64,000 bases of DNA from Sphingobacterium thalpophilum (GTDB taxonomy: Bacteria; Bacteroidota; Bacteroidia; Sphingobacteriales; Sphingobacteriaceae), in the NCBI GenBank assembly GCA_945878525.1, contig CAMCTU010000001.1, positions 1 through 64,000 on the forward strand, written 5' to 3'. A program made the translations under genes and the position numbers. The notes under the pieces are model-generated. The model did no database searches and was not told the DNA's origin. It was given only the letters and a program-made list of their open reading frames with translations. Below are positions 22,066 to 32,537 of the stretch, piece by piece (within the stretch, counting starts at the first letter, position 1; each line of letters opens with the position of its first letter).

Positions 22066-24168
22066 ATGAAGACTAAATTCAATAGACGTTCAACCGTATT
22101 ATTTATTTCATTTATTTTATTAGCAGTAAACAGCATGGCTCAGCGTTATCCAGGGCCATTAAGTCCAGAAGAGTCAATGAAGAAACTTAATGTGGCTAAG
22201 GGCTATAAGGTTTCTTTATTTGCATCAGAGCCTCATGTTTTTGACCCGGTATCGCTAGAATTTGACGAACAGGGTAATGCCTATGTGATTGAAATGCCTG
22301 ATTATCCCTATGAGGTTGAACCCGGCAAGGGCCATGGACGTATCCGTATACTGAAAGATACGGATGGTGATGGTAAAATTGATCAGTCGATCATATTTGC
22401 TGAAAATGTAACCGAAGCAACCAGTATGCTGCCATGGAAAGGTGGACTTATCGTGACTGCTGCTCCCAATATTCTTTACCTGAAGGATACCAATGGGGAT
22501 GGTATATCAGATACCAGAGAAATTTTGTTCTCAGGATTTTTTCAGAATAATTCCGAGGCTCAGGTTACCAGTTTGAAATTGGGAATCGATAACTGGATTT
22601 ACGCAAATAATCGTGGTCAGAGTGGTAAAGTAGTTTTCGGTAAGACATCGGATGCTAAACCGGTTGAAGTCAGGGGTGCAGACTTTCGCTTCAGACTTGA
22701 CCGCGATGTATTTGAGCTTGAGACTGGTCCGGGACAGTTTGGACAAACTATTAACGACTGGGGACATCGGTTTTTTACTGAAAACTCAATTCACTTGCAG
22801 CAGGCAGTTATTCCATGGAGATATACGCACAGGCATGCATATATGCCAAGCACTAAGTTTAACACATCAATTACCGATCATGAAGAAATTATGTTTCAGG
22901 AAATCCCCCCCGCATATTGGAGAGCAGAACGAAGTGCGCGTAGAAACAGAGTATTCAAAGAAACAAATCTTAAACGAATAGAATGGGCAGAGGATCACTT
23001 TTCTGGGGCCGCCGGAGGAACTATTTATAATGGTGATGCCATGCCAAAGGAATTTTATGGCAACATTTTTACAACAGATGTTTCCGGTAGTTTGATCCAC
23101 AGAGATATTTTAAGTCCAAGTGAAATAAGTCCGGTTTTGGTTGCAAAACGTGCAGAATCTGAAAAGAACAGAGAATTTATCTATTCAACTGATACCTGGT
23201 TCCGACCTGTAACATTTTCTGTTGGCCCTGACGGATACTTATATATATTGGATTATTACAGACAGCATATCGAAACACCGGTTTCAATTCCTGATGACCT
23301 TAAAGCTGAAATGGATTTTATGGCGGGTAGTGATATGGGCAGGATTTATCGTCTCCTACCTGAAAATGGTACTTACCAGGGAGTAAAAGTAGATCTGAAA
23401 AATGCCAGCGGACTTCAATTGGTCGATTATTTGTCTCACAAGAACGGATGGTATCGCAGTAGCGCCCAGCGTCTGTTGCTCGAACGTCAGGATAAAACTG
23501 TTATTCCAGATGTGATTTCATTGTTTTCAAATAGTCCGGATGCAAGAACAAGACTACACGCACTTTACGTACTTGAAGGTTTGAATGCACTTACAGAAAA
23601 GATCGTTAAAAAGTCCTTATTGGATCCTGAACCTGGTGTTCGTGAAAATGGTATTATACTTGCTGAAAGATATCCAAAAACAACTAAGCTGTTAATTTCA
23701 ATGGTTAATGACCCATCTAAACGTGTTGCTTTACAAGCTGCACTTAGTCTGGGACAGTTTAATGGAAAGAAAGTGATTGAAACTTTGGCTGAAGTAATCA
23801 GAAAATATGGACAGAATGATTGGTTCAGGAGTGCAGTAATAAGCTCTGTACCCGGTTCCTCAGTTGAAATTTTAAATTCACTGGTACAGGATAATCTATT
23901 CTTCAGTAATCAAGAAAGCTGGAAACTTAGTTTCATGCAGGATTTGTCAAATATTATTGGTGCCAGATATAATAAGGAACAGTTTTCAGCTTATTTAAAT
24001 ACGCTGTCGTCTGGGGCATTATCTGCAGCAGATGTCCAGCAAGCTGCCTTAAAGGGGCTTAAAGCAGGATTAAATAAAAACGAGACTACAAAAGAGCTTG
24101 CAGCCCAGTTAAATCCGGGCACAATAGAAGGAGTGAAAGAAGGATTTCAAAAACTAAGAAAAAATTAG
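22066..24168 (+). CDS. DUF7133/membrane-bound-dehydrogenase-like beta-propeller plus HEAT-like repeats, no CxxCH
   Basis: GYKVSLFASEPHVFDPVSLEFDEQGNAYVIEMPDYPYE, DTDGDGKID; signal peptide starting MKTKFNRRS; no cysteine seen. Confidence 0.8.
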   Translation: MKTKFNRRSTVLFISFILLAVNSMAQRYPGPLSPEESMKKLNVAKGYKVSLFASEPHVFDPVSLEFDEQGNAYVIEMPDYPYEVEPGKGHGRIRILKDTDGDGKIDQSIIFAENVTEATSMLPWKGGLIVTAAPNILYLKDTNGDGISDTREILFSGFFQNNSEAQVTSLKLGIDNWIYANNRGQSGKVVFGKTSDAKPVEVRGADFRFRLDRDVFELETGPGQFGQTINDWGHRFFTENSIHLQQAVIPWRYTHRHAYMPSTKFNTSITDHEEIMFQEIPPAYWRAERSARRNRVFKETNLKRIEWAEDHFSGAAGGTIYNGDAMPKEFYGNIFTTDVSGSLIHRDILSPSEISPVLVAKRAESEKNREFIYSTDTWFRPVTFSVGPDGYLYILDYYRQHIETPVSIPDDLKAEMDFMAGSDMGRIYRLLPENGTYQGVKVDLKNASGLQLVDYLSHKNGWYRSSAQRLLLERQDKTVIPDVISLFSNSPDARTRLHALYVLEGLNALTEKIVKKSLLDPEPGVRENGIILAERYPKTTKLLISMVNDPSKRVALQAALSLGQFNGKKVIETLAEVIRKYGQNDWFRSAVISSVPGSSVEILNSLVQDNLFFSNQESWKLSFMQDLSNIIGARYNKEQFSAYLNTLSSGALSAADVQQAALKGLKAGLNKNETTKELAAQLNPGTIEGVKEGFQKLRKN

Positions 24169-24208
24169 AATATACTGATAAAGAAGTTGACGGGTAGAAA
24201 TTAGAAAG

Positions 24209-24592
24209 ATGGAAGAACAAAAATATTCAAGAAGAAGGTTCATTGGTAAGTATGTACTTGCCGGATCACTTGCAATAGGATCAGGACTATTGATTGCAGG
24301 TAATACAGCTAGAAGTATGGCTAATGAAGGGGACTCAAAAAAACATCCTAAAAACCATCAGCCTTTACAAAAAAATCCTTGTGATGATCTTACCGGGGTT
24401 AGTGCTGATGAAGTTGCAAAACGAAAAAAGCTTGCTTATGTAAACAAAACACCAATTCCGGATAGTCATTGCAGTAATTGTGCACTTTACCTGCCGCCTG
24501 CTAAGGATAAACCATGTGGTGGTTGTATGTTGTTTAAAGGTCCGGTTCGTGCTGAAGGGTATTGTGCTTACTGGGCGCCGGTTAATAATTAG
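24209..24592 (+). CDS. High-potential iron-sulfur protein (HiPIP), Tat leader
   Basis: SRRRFIGKYVLAG leader; CSNCALYLPPAKDKPCGGCMLFKGPVRAEGYCAYWAP matches the HiPIP Cys pattern. Confidence 0.92.
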   Translation: MEEQKYSRRRFIGKYVLAGSLAIGSGLLIAGNTARSMANEGDSKKHPKNHQPLQKNPCDDLTGVSADEVAKRKKLAYVNKTPIPDSHCSNCALYLPPAKDKPCGGCMLFKGPVRAEGYCAYWAPVNN

Positions 24593-24595
24593 GGT

Positions 24596-24618
24596 AGTAT
24601 TGAGTATTGAGTACTGAG
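24596..24618. repeat. Short (TATTGAG)n microrepeat
   Basis: agtattgagtattgagtactgag, same unit as at 8672. Confidence 0.65.
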
Positions 24619-24748
24619 ACTAAATCCTGATTCATTGAAAAATGAGGATCTGGGACAATGATTAAAGAATAATTGTTATTACCTTTTTTGCAGGATATTT
24701 CTGACATCAGACATCAGACAACTTATAACTAAAAACAGACAACTAAAT

Positions 24749-25951
24749 ATGAAAGCTCTGATCTGCATTTTTTTCTTATCTCTGGGTTTTTCCTGCTTTG
24801 CTCAGAAAGGGCAACAAATTCAATATTTAGGATCTGCGAATTTTCCGGGAGCTACGGATGCAGTAATTGTTGATGATATACCGCTTGTTCATACTACTCA
24901 ATTTTTGCCTTTCGATAAATCCGGTAATATTGTTGGAACCGATGATATCAATACGCAGATCAATCAGGTTTTTTTTAATATTTCATCTTCGTTGAAACAA
25001 GCTGGCTCAAGAATAGATCAAATTGTTAAACTTAATATCTATATCAGGAACTCAAGCCTGATTCCCGCAGTTCAGGAACAGATCAATAAGCGCTTTAAGT
25101 CAGGTAAGCGTCCTGCCTTAAGTTTCGTTGCCGGGGATCTTTCTCATCCTGTTGCATTAATTTCAATGGATGCTATTGCAGTTTCAGCTATAATCAATAC
25201 GACAGGTGTTAATTATCTGATAAATAAGAATTTATCCTCAGCTTCGGATGTTGTACAATCTGCAATTTTACCCGCTGGTCCGGTTGTTTATGTTTCAGGT
25301 CAGGCGGTTATAGGTGAACTTGCAGAAGCAACACGCGGTACATTAGAGCAGCTACAAGCTACACTTGTCTCACTGGGATTGGAGAAAAAGGATATTGTTC
25401 AGATCAAATCTTTCATCAGACCAATGTCTGACCTGAAAGTAGTAGAGAAGGAGTTTGCTAAATTCTTTAAAGGAAATACTATTCCACCGATGGTTAATGT
25501 TGAATGGACGAGTAAAGATCCGGTAATTGAAATAGAGCTGATTGCTTCATCTCCAAATATAGGACCTCAACCAGCTCAACAGCTTGATTTTATAACTCCT
25601 GCTGGAATGAAAACTTCACCCGTTTACTGTAAGGTTACCCGGATTAATTATGGGCAAAAGATCTATATATCAGGATTATACGGACAAGTTTCCGGAAATG
25701 CTGATTCTGAATTGGCATCTATCTTCAATCTAATGGGTGTCATTTTAAAAAACACCGGAAGTGATTTCAGACATCTTGTTAAAGCAACCTATTATGTTAG
25801 TAATGATGTTCACAGTGCTAAATTAAATGAAATTCGTCCAAAATATTATGACCCGCTTCGTCCGCCGGCTGCCTCAAAAGCTATGGTTAAAGACGTTGGA
25901 AAGCCTGAGGCGGGAATTTCTATTGATATGATTGGGGTTGTGATCAGGTAG
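24749..25951 (+). CDS. Secreted protein with three tandem RidA/YjgF-like domains
   Basis: Signal peptide (FFLSLGFSCFAQ) followed by three ~120-aa YjgF-type segments. Confidence 0.8.
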   Translation: MKALICIFFLSLGFSCFAQKGQQIQYLGSANFPGATDAVIVDDIPLVHTTQFLPFDKSGNIVGTDDINTQINQVFFNISSSLKQAGSRIDQIVKLNIYIRNSSLIPAVQEQINKRFKSGKRPALSFVAGDLSHPVALISMDAIAVSAIINTTGVNYLINKNLSSASDVVQSAILPAGPVVYVSGQAVIGELAEATRGTLEQLQATLVSLGLEKKDIVQIKSFIRPMSDLKVVEKEFAKFFKGNTIPPMVNVEWTSKDPVIEIELIASSPNIGPQPAQQLDFITPAGMKTSPVYCKVTRINYGQKIYISGLYGQVSGNADSELASIFNLMGVILKNTGSDFRHLVKATYYVSNDVHSAKLNEIRPKYYDPLRPPAASKAMVKDVGKPEAGISIDMIGVVIR

Positions 25952-26029
25952 ATAAATTCTATTTTGACTTACATTTATCTTGATAATTCTACCTGTAATC
26001 TATTGTTTTAATAAAATAGTTTATATATT

Positions 26030-26043
26030 CGGGTACGTAAACG
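26030..26043 (+). promoter_or_regulatory. Putative LacI-family operator site 3
   Basis: CGGGTACGTAAACG, 12/14. Confidence 0.78.
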
Positions 26044-26192
26044 TTAGTATATATAAAATTTTTATAATAGCAGACTCTTATTAAGCAGAAGGGTTCTCTT
26101 TACATATTATCTAGACTACTCTTTTAACCTGAACATTAATTAAAGCTCAAACCTTAGACCAAGGCCGATATTTGAACAGAAAAAAAATAGCC

Positions 26193-27581
26193 ATGAAAAA
26201 TAAAAAAACTGATTCATCGAGACGCAAGTTTTTAAAACAGAGCTCTGTGGCTGGGGTAGGGGCTGTGCTGACGATGGGTATGACACCTTCCCTGCTTGCA
26301 GGAAATTTAAACGGTACTGCAAGTCCAGCGATTTTAGGCGGCCCTTCAGCATGGGATAAGTCCAAATGGGTCAAATGGCCTATCTGGATACCTGAAACAG
26401 ATGAGAAGCGCGTTCTTGAAGTTCTCAGAAGCGGAATTTGGTCGCGGGCAGGAGTGGTCAATGAGTTTGAAGCTGCCTGGGCGAATGTCAACGGTGCTAA
26501 ACGTTGTTTGGTTGTAAATAATGGAACCAATGCTTTGATCATTGCAATGAACCAATTGGATATTAAAGTGGGTGATGAAGTGCTTGTTCCGCCTTATACC
26601 TTTATATCAACGGTGCAGGCTATTCTTATGAATGGTGCAATGCCGGTGTTTGTGGATATCGATCCTGAAACATATCAGATCGATCCAGCAAAAATTGAAG
26701 CAAAAATAACACCACGTACAAAAGCTATTTTGCCCGTACATATTTTAGGTATGCCCGCAGATATGCCAAGAATAATGGAAATTGCAAAAAAGCATAATCT
26801 GTTTGTGATTGAAGATGCCTGTCAGGCTCCATTGACTGAAGTGAACAATCAAAAAGTTGGCACGATTGGCAATGCGGGTTGTTTTAGCTTTCAAAACTCA
26901 AAAAACATACCGATTGGTGAAGGAGGAGCAATTCTGAGTAATGATGTATCTTTTATGGACCGCTGTGTTTCTTTTCAGAATCTCGGCCTGCCTTTTGGTA
27001 CCGCGGTAGGAACATTCAATGCAGGAAGTATAAGGATGGGTACTAAGGTTCGTATTACTGAATATCAGGCAGCAATTGGTTTGGCGCAGTTACAAAGGCT
27101 AGATGCACAAACCACTGTTCGTGAGGAGAATGCAAAGTATTTAAAATCGAAGATTCAGGATATTCCAGGGATTATTCCATATAAATTATATGATTGTGCA
27201 ACCCGGGTTTCATTCCACTTATTTTCATTCAGATATAAAAAGGAGGAATTTAAAGGTTTGTCAAGAAATTCTTTTTTACAGGCCTTACGTGCTGAAGGAG
27301 TACCATGTTCTGGTGGCTATACACCATTAAATAAGCAGGAATTTCTCAAGGAAGCTTTCGAATCAAAGAATTTTAAAAGGATGTATCACAAGGATATGCT
27401 CGATTATAATAAATATATGGAGCAAAATCAATGCCCTGAGAATGACCTTTTATGTACCGAAATGGTATGGTTTACTCAAAACCTGCTTCTTGGCAGCAGG
27501 GAAGACATGGATTCAATTGCTTATGCAATCAGTAAGATACAAGCCAGTGCAGAATCTGTTAAAAAATCATTGGAAAAATAA
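26193..27581 (+). CDS. DegT/DnrJ/EryC1/StrS-type PLP aminotransferase with Tat leader
   Basis: SRRKFLKQSSVAG leader; VNNGTNALIIAM; catalytic-Lys motif CFSFQNSKNIPIGEGGAI. Confidence 0.9.
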   Translation: MKNKKTDSSRRKFLKQSSVAGVGAVLTMGMTPSLLAGNLNGTASPAILGGPSAWDKSKWVKWPIWIPETDEKRVLEVLRSGIWSRAGVVNEFEAAWANVNGAKRCLVVNNGTNALIIAMNQLDIKVGDEVLVPPYTFISTVQAILMNGAMPVFVDIDPETYQIDPAKIEAKITPRTKAILPVHILGMPADMPRIMEIAKKHNLFVIEDACQAPLTEVNNQKVGTIGNAGCFSFQNSKNIPIGEGGAILSNDVSFMDRCVSFQNLGLPFGTAVGTFNAGSIRMGTKVRITEYQAAIGLAQLQRLDAQTTVREENAKYLKSKIQDIPGIIPYKLYDCATRVSFHLFSFRYKKEEFKGLSRNSFLQALRAEGVPCSGGYTPLNKQEFLKEAFESKNFKRMYHKDMLDYNKYMEQNQCPENDLLCTEMVWFTQNLLLGSREDMDSIAYAISKIQASAESVKKSLEK

Positions 27582-27644
27582 AAAATTAAAAAGAATTTAG
27601 GCCAATGGTATTTTTGGAAATATCTTGCTACAAAATACTACTGC

Positions 27645-29003
27645 ATGGACAAATTAGACGGAGTTGTTGAGTTGAATCAATTTAAAGCTGATACTTATAT
27701 TAATGGAATTGATGAAGTAAATCATCTTTCCGCCACCACTTATAATTCGGGATTTCAAGAAGCCCACGATACTTACAATGCACTATCAATTGCCAGTGAT
27801 GGAAATATTTATTATGTATTATCATCAGACCAGATCCATGTTGGAGGTAAAATGTACTTGTTAGATCCCAAAACTGATAAGACTGAGTTTCTTGGAGATC
27901 TGACTGAAATTTGTGGCGAAAAAGAACAGATGTTTATCCCACAGGGAAAAAGTCATGTAAGATTCTATGAAAGAAATGGAAAGCTTTATTTCTCAACTCA
28001 TGTTGGTTATTATGAACTCATCAATGGAATGGATCGGCTTCCGGTTAATCCTCCACCAGGTTATAAGTTGTATCCAGGCGGTAAAATTCTTTCCTACGAT
28101 CTAATCACGAAAAAATTTGAAAACCTTGCGCAAATTCCAAATGGAGAAGGAATGGTTTCCATGACGATGGATTGTAACAGGGGGCAAATTTTTGGTATCT
28201 CTTGGCCAATAGGTAATTTCATTCATTATAATGTTGATAAAAATGAATTAAAGAATCTCGGCCAGATATCCGGAAATGGTGAGGGAGGCCAACCTGGCGA
28301 TGATTTTCGTTCATTATGTCGTTCACTGGTTGTAGACCCTTCTGATGGGATCGTCTATTTTTCAACCTCTGAGGGAGGTATATTTAGTTATAATCCTGAA
28401 GAATCCCAGGTAAAAAATCTTGAAGATGTTAACCTTAGGCTCGATTATTTTGGCAAATACGATCCCACAAGACCAGGCAGTATGGGGTATAACTGGAGAG
28501 AAATCTTTTGGTACAAACCTGAGAATTTAGCCTTTGGAGTACATGGAAATTCCGGTTATTTATTTAAGTTCGATCCCAAAAACTCTAAAGTAGAACTGGT
28601 TAGGAGAATTACATCAGAGCCATCAGCAAAAAGTGGAATGTTCGATCAGTTTAGCTATGGTTATCTTGGCTATCAACTGGGTCCAGATGGTAAAACCATT
28701 TATTATTTAACTGGAGGCCCGATTTATATTAACGGAAAGCGTGTTGCTGGTCAATCTGAAATAGCTAAAGGTGCAGCAAAAGCTCTTGAGAACCTTCATT
28801 TAATTACGTACAATATACCTGAAAATAAATATCAGGACCACGGCCCGATTTTTTATTCAAATGGAGATCGTCCTTTATATGTTAATTCGATTGCCGTTGC
28901 AGATGGGGGCGAGGTTTATGCACTTGCAAGGATTACGGAAGAAGGACACACGAGAACTGATCTTATAAAAATTCCTAACCCTTTTAAAAAGAAATTACTG
29001 TAA
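27645..29003 (+). CDS. Beta-propeller-like protein of unknown function, no signal peptide
   Basis: Recurrent DGNIYYVLSSD / GKLYFSTHVGYYE / DGIVYFSTSEGG / DGKTIYYLTGG blades. Confidence 0.65.
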   Translation: MDKLDGVVELNQFKADTYINGIDEVNHLSATTYNSGFQEAHDTYNALSIASDGNIYYVLSSDQIHVGGKMYLLDPKTDKTEFLGDLTEICGEKEQMFIPQGKSHVRFYERNGKLYFSTHVGYYELINGMDRLPVNPPPGYKLYPGGKILSYDLITKKFENLAQIPNGEGMVSMTMDCNRGQIFGISWPIGNFIHYNVDKNELKNLGQISGNGEGGQPGDDFRSLCRSLVVDPSDGIVYFSTSEGGIFSYNPEESQVKNLEDVNLRLDYFGKYDPTRPGSMGYNWREIFWYKPENLAFGVHGNSGYLFKFDPKNSKVELVRRITSEPSAKSGMFDQFSYGYLGYQLGPDGKTIYYLTGGPIYINGKRVAGQSEIAKGAAKALENLHLITYNIPENKYQDHGPIFYSNGDRPLYVNSIAVADGGEVYALARITEEGHTRTDLIKIPNPFKKKLL

Positions 29004-29090
29004 TTGTCATTGAACCAATTTAGAAAAAGCTTAAAAATTAAATTATGATTTTTAAAATATTTATATTTTGGTCAACCTGAACGTTTCTTA

Positions 29091-29124
29091 GTTTTCTTGT
29101 GTTTCAGCACCAGAAAACGTTTTT
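29091..29124 (+). terminator. Terminator-like hairpin upstream of susC-like gene
   Basis: GTTTTCTTGTG-TTTCAG-CACCAGAAAAC then GTTTTT; one internal mismatch. Confidence 0.6.
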
Positions 29125-29285
29125 GTTTATTTGTTTCTACATTGATTAAATTTTTTATATTTTTCGCTATTCATTCTTGTAAGCTTTAAAGCAGTAACGT
29201 TTAGCTGATTTTACTTGAACTAACTCATATTAATCCACTTATTTTTTTTTTTAATAGAATAGAATTATATTTATTTTCATATTTT

Positions 29286-29299
29286 CGGGTACGCACACG
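29286..29299 (+). promoter_or_regulatory. Putative LacI-family operator site 4 (upstream of susC-like gene)
   Basis: CGGGTACGCACACG, 12/14. Confidence 0.78.
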
Positions 29300-29341
29300 A
29301 TGTGCCATATTGCCCATTTATTTACTAATTAACTATAAACT

Positions 29342-32300
29342 ATGTTAAAAATTTACATGATGAAGTTTAAAAAACAAAGTTATTATACCTCCGGAGCAGG
29401 GATAGTAATGCTGCTTATGCTGTTGCTGAGTTTCTCAGATCAGGCTTTATCGCAGCAATTAAAAAGTATAACCGGAACAGTACTTGAAGCTGGTCAGCCA
29501 CTTCCAGGCGTGACAGTTAGAGTAAAGGGAACTAATAGAGGAACAACTACATTGGCAAACGGAAAGTACAGTATTGAAGCTGCCAATAATGAAACCCTTG
29601 TTTTTGCTTTTCTAGGGATGGTAACTCAAGAAACTGTCGTTGGTAATCGTTCAACTGTTAACGTTACTCTACAAGTTTCAAGTGCTTCTTTAAGTGAAGT
29701 AGTTGTTATTGGTTATGGAACTGTAAAAAAACCAGATCTTACTGGTTCTGTGGGTGTGGTGCCGATGGATGACATGATGAAAGCTCCTGTTGGTACATTT
29801 GCTGAAGCCCTTGCTGGCCGTGTGGCTGGTGTAAAGGTTAATGCTTCTGATGGTCAGCCTGGTGGCGGTATAAACATTGTAATTAGAGGTGCTGGTTCTT
29901 TAACCCAAAGTACAGCTCCTTTATATGTAATTGATGGTTTTCCTGTCGAAAATCCAGATCCTGCAAGTATCAATCCTGAAGAGATTGAATCAATGACCAT
30001 ATTGAAGGATGCATCATCTACTGCAATTTATGGATCAAGAGCAGCAAATGGAGTAATTCTTATACAAACAAAACGCGGTTCGGTAGGAAAACCAGTGGTT
30101 AATTTTTCAAGTTCTTATGGTATTCAAGAAATGCCAAAAGCTATGGAAGTTATGAGTCCCTATGAGTTTATAAAATATCAAACGGAGTTAAATCCATTAA
30201 TAGCAACAACGAGAGCGTTTTTTGCAGGTGGCAAAACTCTAGAAGATTATAAATCTGCTGCAGGTGTAAATTTCCAGGATTATGTATTACAGCAGGGTGC
30301 TATACAGAATTATAATCTTGCATTACGAGGTGGAACCGATCAAACTAAATATTCTATTTCTGGTTCTTTATTTGATCAGATTGGTTCAATTATAAACACT
30401 GGTTTAAATCGTTATTCAGGAAGAGCAACGCTTGATCAGAATATTAGTAATAAAATAAAGGCTGGTGTAACAGTTAATTATAGTGGAATTAAACAATACG
30501 GTCAGGTAATCAATCAGGGAGCTGTAACCCAAGGAAACCCAACAGCTTTTGCATTAGCTAGAGCATGGTTATATCGTCCAATCTCTCCTAATCCAAATGA
30601 CGATCTTCTTGCTGATGCAGTAGATGATGATGCCTTAAATGCTTCTGATTTTAGAGTAAATCCATTTATTGATCTTCAGAATCAGCATTCATTCAATATT
30701 ACTAATCTTGTTGAAACTAATGGATACTTAAGCTATGAAATCAATAAAAACTTAAATATTCAGTCAAATGCTGGTATTCGTCATAATAAGTTAACGCTAG
30801 AACGATTCTATAATTCAAAAACCGCACAGGGAGGTCCTAGTCCGAATAACGTGAATGGGGTAAATGGTTCAATTAGTAATCTTTTCTCGAATAGCTTCTC
30901 GAATGAAACTACCTTGAACTATAAGAAAACCTTCAAGAAAGATCATACCATTACTGGATTGGGCTTATTTGCAATAAATAGTAACAATACCAATACTAAA
31001 GGATATGCTGGAAGACTATTACCTAATGAGAATTTGGGAATGGATGGCCTGGAAGAAGGTTTGGCCTTCAATCCTGTATCTTCTTCAAGTGTTAATACAA
31101 TGGCTTCCTATGCTGGAAGGTTAGATTATAATTATAAATCTAAGTATATAGTAACAGGTACATTTAGAGCAGATGGTTCCTCAAAGTTCAGAGACCATTG
31201 GGGATATTTCCCTGGTGCTGCCTTAGCATGGAATATGCATAAAGAAGGATTCTTTGCCAAGTTATTACCTGGTGTTTCTACCTCCAAAATTAGATCCAGT
31301 TATGGTAGTAATGGTAACAATAGGGTTGGTGATTTTGATACCTATGCGCGTTTATTACAGAGTGTGAATGGTTATTCATTTAATAATGGAACACCAATAG
31401 CTTCTAATTCTGTTTCTTCAATAGGCAATCCTGATCTAGCATGGGAAAAGGTTACTACAATTGATTTAGGTTATGAGATTGGTATTTTGAAAGACAGGGT
31501 TGTTCTTGAAATGGATCTGTACAGAAAAACTACTGAAAATCTATTATTGAATGCAATTCTACCTTCTTCTACTGGATTTGGTTCTGCTGTAAAGAATATT
31601 GGTAAATTAAGAAATGATGGTCTTGAATTCACTTTGAATACTGTTAATGTACAGACCAAAGACTTTTCATGGGAAAGTAACCTGAATATTAGTTTCAATA
31701 AAAATAAGGTTATGGAGCTTACACGTGGGCAACGTGCTTTAACTTCTAATTCAGACTATGTTTCTCAATTTAATAAGCCTTTATATGTAGCTGAAATTGG
31801 AAAACCTGCTGGAATGATGATTGGATTTATATGGGAAGGTAATTATCAGTATTCAGATTTTGATAATCCTTCGCCCGGTGTTTATATCTTGAAACCTTCT
31901 GTGCCTACTAATGGAGCTGTTCGAAATACTATTTTGCCAGGCGATATCAAATACAAAGACATCAATGGAGACGGTATTATGAATGATGCAGATTTAACTT
32001 TTATTGGTAATGGACAGCCAATTCATACTGGTGGTTTTTCAAATAATTTCAACTATAAGGCATTTAGTTTAAATGTATTCTTTCAATGGTCTTATGGTAA
32101 TGATATCTATAATGCTAATAGGTTGATCATGGAAGGAAATAGTAATGGTTGGGCTAATATCAATCAGTTTGCTAGTTATTCTAATCGTTGGACTCCTGAA
32201 AACCCGACCAATGCTAATTATCGCACACGTGGACAAGGGCCAATTGGTTTTCACTCTTCTAGAGTGGTAGAAGATGGTTCATTTATTCGTATGAAAACTG

Positions 32301-32518
32301 TTTCTTTAAACTATAACTTACCTGCTAAACTAATTAAGACTGCCTATTTGAGTAATTTAAGCCTGAATGTTTCTGCACAGAATCTTATAACATGGACAAA
32401 TTACTCAGGTATGGACCCTGAAGTTTCTACCCGTAATAACACCTTGACTCCAGGTTTTGACTATTCGTCCTATCCAAAGTCACCAACAATTGCCTTTGGA
32501 ATTAAAGCAGGATTTTAA
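29342..32518 (+). CDS. SusC/RagA-type TonB-dependent outer membrane receptor
   Basis: CarboxypepD_reg-like domain, SEVVVIGYGTVKKPDLTGSV, IKDASSTAIYGSRAANGVI. Confidence 0.96.
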   Translation: MLKIYMMKFKKQSYYTSGAGIVMLLMLLLSFSDQALSQQLKSITGTVLEAGQPLPGVTVRVKGTNRGTTTLANGKYSIEAANNETLVFAFLGMVTQETVVGNRSTVNVTLQVSSASLSEVVVIGYGTVKKPDLTGSVGVVPMDDMMKAPVGTFAEALAGRVAGVKVNASDGQPGGGINIVIRGAGSLTQSTAPLYVIDGFPVENPDPASINPEEIESMTILKDASSTAIYGSRAANGVILIQTKRGSVGKPVVNFSSSYGIQEMPKAMEVMSPYEFIKYQTELNPLIATTRAFFAGGKTLEDYKSAAGVNFQDYVLQQGAIQNYNLALRGGTDQTKYSISGSLFDQIGSIINTGLNRYSGRATLDQNISNKIKAGVTVNYSGIKQYGQVINQGAVTQGNPTAFALARAWLYRPISPNPNDDLLADAVDDDALNASDFRVNPFIDLQNQHSFNITNLVETNGYLSYEINKNLNIQSNAGIRHNKLTLERFYNSKTAQGGPSPNNVNGVNGSISNLFSNSFSNETTLNYKKTFKKDHTITGLGLFAINSNNTNTKGYAGRLLPNENLGMDGLEEGLAFNPVSSSSVNTMASYAGRLDYNYKSKYIVTGTFRADGSSKFRDHWGYFPGAALAWNMHKEGFFAKLLPGVSTSKIRSSYGSNGNNRVGDFDTYARLLQSVNGYSFNNGTPIASNSVSSIGNPDLAWEKVTTIDLGYEIGILKDRVVLEMDLYRKTTENLLLNAILPSSTGFGSAVKNIGKLRNDGLEFTLNTVNVQTKDFSWESNLNISFNKNKVMELTRGQRALTSNSDYVSQFNKPLYVAEIGKPAGMMIGFIWEGNYQYSDFDNPSPGVYILKPSVPTNGAVRNTILPGDIKYKDINGDGIMNDADLTFIGNGQPIHTGGFSNNFNYKAFSLNVFFQWSYGNDIYNANRLIMEGNSNGWANINQFASYSNRWTPENPTNANYRTRGQGPIGFHSSRVVEDGSFIRMKTVSLNYNLPAKLIKTAYLSNLSLNVSAQNLITWTNYSGMDPEVSTRNNTLTPGFDYSSYPKSPTIAFGIKAGF

Positions 32519-32537
32519 TTAAATTAATCTTAAGAAA

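Noticed and set aside
26147-26542. 131-aa minus-strand ORF (and similar antisense ORFs in the track, e.g. 45597-45974, 54186-54632)
   Set aside because: They lie wholly antisense to well-supported coding genes and have no recognisable family signature; typical shadow ORFs.
28990-29340. Possible small RNA or riboswitch in the long leader upstream of susC-like gene
   Set aside because: Only a terminator-like hairpin and the operator could be supported; no recognisable riboswitch core or conserved structure.
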